From Alphaproteobacteria bacterium (GTDB lineage: Bacteria > Pseudomonadota > Alphaproteobacteria > Thalassobaculales > Thalassobaculaceae): a stretch of 9,451 nucleotides of DNA. Below the pieces are notes generated by a model. It did not search any database. It was not told the DNA's origin and saw nothing but the letters and a program-made list of their open reading frames with translations. The position numbers and the translations under genes were made by a program. The DNA lies in assembly GCA_028822575.1 (NCBI GenBank), contig JAPKDN010000083.1:1-9451 (forward strand). Direction: 5' to 3'. This document shows positions 6,189 through 9,451 of this stretch, one piece after another; the first letter of the stretch is position 1, and every line of letters starts with the position of its first letter.

Positions 6189-7202
6189 ATGACGACCCCG
6201 GCGAATGAATCCGTCCGCACGTCCAAAAGGCCATCCGCCGCGCGGGCTTTCTGGATCACTCGGCCTGGACATGCCGAGATTCGGACCGAGCCGATTCCCG
6301 ACATCCCAGAAGAGTACCTGCTCATTCGCGCCACCCACGGCGCCATAAGCAAAGGCACCGAATCTTTGATCTTTCGAGGCAAGGTTCCGTCCAAAATGGT
6401 CGATCGGATGCGGTGCCCGTTTCAAACCGGCGACTTTCCGGGCCCTGTGAAATACGGGTACAGCACGGTCGGAACCGTCATCGACGGCCCTGGCGCTCGG
6501 ATCGGGCAATCGGTATTTTGTCTGTATCCGCATCAAGATTTTTTCACGATCCCCGCCGCCGCGGCGCACGGGCTACCAAAAGGCTTACCACCCAGCCGCG
6601 CCGTGCTGGCCGCGAACATGGAGACGGCACTCAACGCATTGTGGGACGCCGGGATCCGTCGGGGCGATCAAGTGTGCGTGATCGGCGCCGGGGTCGTCGG
6701 TTTACTCACGGCCTATCTCGCGCGACGGGTCGGGCGAGCCCGGGTGGATCTGTTGGACATCGATCCGTCCAAGGCCGCGGCGGCACGCGCGGTGGGCGCA
6801 ACATTCCAGGAGCGACCGCCCTCCAACGCCAACTACTCGACGGTCATCCATGCCAGCGGGGCGCCCGCGGGATTGGCGACGGCGCTGAAAATCACCGGAT
6901 TCGAAGGGAAAATCATCGAGTTGAGTTGGTATGGCACCCAACCCGTCACCTTGAACCTGGGGGAAGATTTTCACGACCGGCGTCTGACCATTCGATCATC
7001 ACAGGTTGGTTCGGTGGCGACCTCCAGGCGGCAAGGTTGGACCCACGCGCGGCGCCTGGACAAGGCTCTCGAATTGCTGCGGGATCCATGCCTCGATGTG
7101 TTGATCTCTGGAGAGAGCGACTTCGAAGAGCTGCCCGGAACCATGGCCGCGCTTGCGGATGGTCGGCTTTCCGCCCTATGTCACCGGATAATTTATCGCT
7201 GA
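6189..7202 (+). CDS. MDR-superfamily oxidoreductase, BchC-like, lacking usual zinc ligands
   Basis: A 337-residue medium-chain dehydrogenase/reductase, probably a cytoplasmic NAD-dependent oxidoreductase. The N-terminal substrate domain carries GAISKGTES (about 51-59), where classical zinc alcohol dehydrogenases have the catalytic Cys. The usual GHE zinc motif is replaced by KYGYSTVG (88-95), and the four-Cys structural zinc lobe is absent. The Rossmann motif is G166-A-G-V-V-G171, with acidic Asp190 at the end of the next strand, favouring NAD(H). This pattern resembles BchC-type dehydrogenases. ATG 6189 has AAGGAG 11 nt upstream; a GTG at 6177 overlaps that site and is unlikely to be used. 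It is the first gene of the four-gene operon, 41 nt before the PTPS-like gene. Databases would often call it a zinc-binding alcohol dehydrogenase, but the ligands are not there. The substrate is unknown. Confidence 0.88.
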   Translation: MTTPANESVRTSKRPSAARAFWITRPGHAEIRTEPIPDIPEEYLLIRATHGAISKGTESLIFRGKVPSKMVDRMRCPFQTGDFPGPVKYGYSTVGTVIDGPGARIGQSVFCLYPHQDFFTIPAAAAHGLPKGLPPSRAVLAANMETALNALWDAGIRRGDQVCVIGAGVVGLLTAYLARRVGRARVDLLDIDPSKAAAARAVGATFQERPPSNANYSTVIHASGAPAGLATALKITGFEGKIIELSWYGTQPVTLNLGEDFHDRRLTIRSSQVGSVATSRRQGWTHARRLDKALELLRDPCLDVLISGESDFEELPGTMAALADGRLSALCHRIIYR

Positions 7203-7231
7203 GCGGCGCGCCCGCGCGAACCCCATCGATT

Positions 7232-7238
7232 GGAGAAG
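7232..7238 (+). promoter_or_regulatory. Ribosome binding site of the PTPS-like gene
   Basis: GGAGAAG with 8 nt between GGAG and GTG 7244. It supports a GTG start in the 41-nt gap after the MDR gene, although the frame is open far upstream. Confidence 0.65.
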
Positions 7239-7243
7239 CATCC

Positions 7244-7645
7244 GTGTTTTCGGTTACCGTTCGAGATCACATCATGATCGCCCACAGTTTTCGTGGCGCC
7301 GTCTTCGGCCCGGCCCAAGCCCTGCATGGCGCAACCTTCGTTGTCGATATGGAGTTCCGACGGATGGATTTGGACGCGGACAACATCGTCGTCGACATCG
7401 GCCAGGCGCACGAGGCCCTGAAGGCATTGCTAGCGATCTACAATTACAAGAACTTGGATGACATCGACTCCTTCAAGGGGGTCAACACGACGACGGAATT
7501 CCTAGCGCGCGATATCCACCAACGCATGGCGGCGGCGATCGCGGCGGGAAAGCTCGGCGCTCACGCGGGTGGTCTCAATTCGCTTAGGGTGTCCCTGCAT
7601 GAATCCCACGTCGCCTGGGCGTCCTATGAGGCCCCGCTCGGATGA
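7244..7645 (+). CDS. Divergent 6-pyruvoyl-tetrahydropterin synthase / QueD homologue
   Basis: A 133-residue T-fold protein of the PTPS/6-carboxytetrahydropterin synthase family, which acts on dihydroneopterin triphosphate. Recognisable parts are DHIMIAHSF (zinc-ligand His14), LHGATFVV (His28 of the HG motif), NTTTEFLAR (residues 81-89, like the family's PTSENLA) and the C-terminal [12 protein letters not shown] with Glu120. Key residues differ: the second His of HGH is Ala30, the nucleophilic Cys position four residues before His28 is Ala24 or Ala26 depending on alignment, and the usual LDHxxLN Asp-His pair is replaced by IYNYKNLD. So the classical reaction is doubtful. The GTG start is fixed by GGAGAA. 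Its TGA overlaps the ATG of the glycosyltransferase gene by 4 nt, so the two are translationally coupled. Annotation pipelines may miss the true start because the frame is open far upstream. Confidence 0.85.
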   Translation: MFSVTVRDHIMIAHSFRGAVFGPAQALHGATFVVDMEFRRMDLDADNIVVDIGQAHEALKALLAIYNYKNLDDIDSFKGVNTTTEFLARDIHQRMAAAIAAGKLGAHAGGLNSLRVSLHESHVAWASYEAPLG

Positions 7646-8715
7646 ACGGGTCTCGACCGACCCCGTCACCGGTTCATCTGGTGGTACCAGGTCCAATCGA
7701 AACTCTCACCGGCGGCTTCATCTATGACCGAAACATCGCGGACTTCCTGCGCCTTACCGGTCGTCTGGGCGAGCTTGTCTGTCTAGAAGGCAACTATCCG
7801 CGACCGAATACCGCCGCGTTGGAAAACGCTAATAAAAGCCTCGCGAAGCTGCCCCAAGGCGACCCGTTGGTAATTGATGGCTTAGCGCTGACTGCGTTGC
7901 TGGAGCATTCGACCACTTTAACGCGCTATCCCCGCACTCTCGCCCTGATCCACCATCCACTTTGTGACGAAACGGGGCTTTCATTGAGCGAGGCAGATCG
8001 AATTTTCCAAGCCGAGCGACAGGCTCTGAAGCGCGTATCCGGCTGTGTCGTGACCAGCTCGACCACAGGCCGGCGACTGATGGATTTCGGTATTTCGTCA
8101 GATCGCATCCGGGTCGTAATCCCGGGTCTTGAGCGCGTGGCGACTGGGCGGCCCTCGACGAACGACGGAGCGATACGACTGCTGTGCGTCGCGACCCTCA
8201 CCCCACGAAAGGGTCAGGATATTCTCCTCGCCGCTCTGGCGGATCTGCGGGATCTGGACTGGCGTCTCGATCTCGTCGGCGCCCCCCGTGACGCCGACTT
8301 TGCCAACAAGGTCAAGTCGATGGTCGGCACTCTTGACCTCGACGATCGCGTTCACTTTCATGGCGAGGTCGCTCGGGAGCGGCTCGCGACATACTATGCA
8401 AAGGCGGGCCTGTTTGTTCTACCTTCGTATCATGAGGGTTTTGGCATGGCCCTTACAGAAGCCATGTCGCATGGCCTGGCAATCATCTCCACCCATGTCG
8501 GCGCGATACCCGAGACAGTTCCAGCGGCGGCCGGCGAGCTCATAGCACCAGGTGACGCGCCGACTCTTGCGGTCAGCCTGAGACGCTTTATCACCGACAC
8601 CGCGACGCGGACCCACGCCGGCATCGCCGCCCGCCAGGCGGCGGATCGATTGCCGGGCTGGGCCGAGACGGGCGCAGCCTTTCTCGCCGCCGTTGATAAT
8701 CTGTCGCTTAACTGA
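7642..8715 (+). CDS. GT4-family glycosyltransferase
   Basis: A 357-residue retaining GT-B glycosyltransferase that transfers a sugar from an NDP-sugar donor. The N-terminal acceptor domain begins [20 protein letters not shown], a Gly-rich loop. The C-terminal donor domain has TLTPRKGQD (Lys190) and the E-x7-E motif [15 protein letters not shown] (Glu265, Glu273), followed by [11 protein letters not shown], as in GT4 enzymes. No signal peptide or membrane segment is seen, so it is probably a soluble cytoplasmic enzyme acting on a small molecule or a membrane-surface acceptor. The start overlaps the PTPS-like stop (ATGA), which supports the start and coupling. The acceptor is unknown; the neighbours suggest a pterin-like compound. 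Cyanobacterial pterin glycosyltransferases are the functional parallel, not a demonstrated homologue. Confidence 0.9.
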   Translation: MNGSRPTPSPVHLVVPGPIETLTGGFIYDRNIADFLRLTGRLGELVCLEGNYPRPNTAALENANKSLAKLPQGDPLVIDGLALTALLEHSTTLTRYPRTLALIHHPLCDETGLSLSEADRIFQAERQALKRVSGCVVTSSTTGRRLMDFGISSDRIRVVIPGLERVATGRPSTNDGAIRLLCVATLTPRKGQDILLAALADLRDLDWRLDLVGAPRDADFANKVKSMVGTLDLDDRVHFHGEVARERLATYYAKAGLFVLPSYHEGFGMALTEAMSHGLAIISTHVGAIPETVPAAAGELIAPGDAPTLAVSLRRFITDTATRTHAGIAARQAADRLPGWAETGAAFLAAVDNLSLN

Positions 8716-8735
8716 ACCGGGGTAGGGTCGATCCA

Positions 8736-9451
8736 ATGGGCGGGTTTTCACCTGATTGGCTGGCGATACGCGAGACCTGGGACCATAGGTCGCGCTCAAC
8801 CGAGATTCTGGCCCAGCTATCGCACTGGCTCTGCCGGCGTCAGGAAGCTCAGGGGACCACCGCCAAAATCCTCGATCTCGGCTGCGGCACCGGCAGCACC
8901 TGGCGGTATTTAGCTCCTCGCCTCCCAGACACTCAAACTTGGACCTTGGTGGATAGAGATCCAGGCCTTCTCAGAATCGCCGCAGCCTCGACTGGATGCA
9001 CCACTATCGCGGCGGATCTTTCCACCAAACCACTGGAGCCGATTATCGGCGCGCATAATCTTGTGACCGCCTCAGCCCTGCTGGATCTTGTTTCTGAGCC
9101 CTGGCTTGATCGGCTATGGCACGCGGTGAAAACGCGGCGGGCCGGGCTACTAGCCAGCCTTACATATGACGGACGCATGGCGATCAGCCCATCGGTGTCC
9201 TTCGACGCAGTCATCAAGGACCTGACGAATCGTCATCAAGTCGGGGAAAAAGGGTTTGGCCCAGCCCTCGGCCCGCGCGCGACGGCGGCACTGGCGGCAC
9301 GGGCGCGCAACGCCGGGTGGCGCGTTATGGTCCGGCGGAGTGATTGGGAACTCAGCCCCGACGAAGACCGGGTCGGCCTCGCGGTGTTAATCGATGGCTG
9401 GGCCGCAGCCGCCCGTGAAATCGAACCGGGACTATACGAACAAATTGAAGA
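8736..9451 (+). CDS. Class I SAM-dependent methyltransferase (3' end beyond window)
   Basis: Reading from ATG 8736 gives 238 codons with no stop before the window edge, so the gene is partial. The Rossmann methyltransferase motif I is I45-L-D-L-G-C-G-T-G-S54, and the acidic end of strand 2 is LVDRDP (71-76). A motif IV-like stretch AHNLVTASALLDLVSEPWLD follows near residue 107. The N-terminal WLAIRETWDHRSRS is consistent with small-molecule methyltransferases. It begins 20 nt after the glycosyltransferase stop, so it belongs to the same operon; the upstream ribosome site is weak (GGGGTAGGG about 10 nt before). It probably O- or N-methylates the product, or sugar, made by the preceding enzymes; the acceptor is unknown. 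Confidence 0.85.
   Translation, partial: MGGFSPDWLAIRETWDHRSRSTEILAQLSHWLCRRQEAQGTTAKILDLGCGTGSTWRYLAPRLPDTQTWTLVDRDPGLLRIAAASTGCTTIAADLSTKPLEPIIGAHNLVTASALLDLVSEPWLDRLWHAVKTRRAGLLASLTYDGRMAISPSVSFDAVIKDLTNRHQVGEKGFGPALGPRATAALAARARNAGWRVMVRRSDWELSPDEDRVGLAVLIDGWAAAAREIEPGLYEQIE

Noticed and set aside
5964..6569. Minus-strand open frame across the operon's upstream region
   Set aside because: It overlaps the start of the well-supported MDR gene and shows no domain or coherent composition.
6413..7243. Upstream extension of the PTPS-like frame inside the MDR gene
   Set aside because: It is low-complexity Arg-rich translation overlapping the MDR gene; homology and the GGAGAA site begin at GTG 7244.

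Overview
The window looks like a piece of a GC-rich alphaproteobacterial chromosome. This is inferred from the GC-rich codon use, the GGAG-type ribosome sites and the protein families; no rRNA or tRNA is present to fix the taxonomy. I see no CRISPR array, insertion sequence, phage gene or tRNA. The first ~125 bases are the exception in composition: only about 20 of the first 120 bases are G or C.

Layout. (1) 1-234: AT-rich block, then a short tail with no gene. (2) 235-1188, minus: agmatinase/guanidinobutyrase-type ureohydrolase. (3) 1272-1767, plus: decayed GNAT acetyltransferase with two in-frame TGA codons, a late frameshift and a further TAG. (4) 1775-3139, minus: haloacetate/fluoroacetate dehalogenase-type hydrolase (TTG start) followed by a small cupin. 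(5) 3282-4406, plus: serine hydrolase of the beta-lactamase fold. (6) 4423-5289, minus: TauD/TfdA-type Fe(II)/2-oxoglutarate dioxygenase. (7) 5290-5638: regulatory region with a perfect inverted repeat, a sigma-54-like -24/-12 element and a possible short ORF. (8) 5635-5916, minus: small two-helix membrane protein. (9) 6189 to the right edge, plus: a compact four-gene operon encoding a BchC-like MDR oxidoreductase, a divergent 6-pyruvoyl-tetrahydropterin synthase/QueD homologue, a GT4 glycosyltransferase and an SAM-dependent methyltransferase cut by the window end.

Genes 2-6 are a loose set of catabolic or detoxification enzymes: guanidino-compound hydrolysis, C-halogen hydrolysis, oxygenase attack, and a serine hydrolase of unknown substrate. 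They are arranged as divergent and convergent singletons or pairs, not as one operon. The strongest candidate for an undescribed system is the right-hand operon. The GT start codon overlaps the PTPS-like stop codon and the other gaps are 20-41 nt, so the four products are probably made together. A PTPS-fold protein that has lost the usual nucleophilic Cys, the second His of HGH and the Asp-His pair, combined with an oxidoreductase, a glycosyltransferase and a methyltransferase, suggests synthesis of a decorated small molecule, possibly a glycosylated and methylated pterin. The product is unknown from sequence alone.
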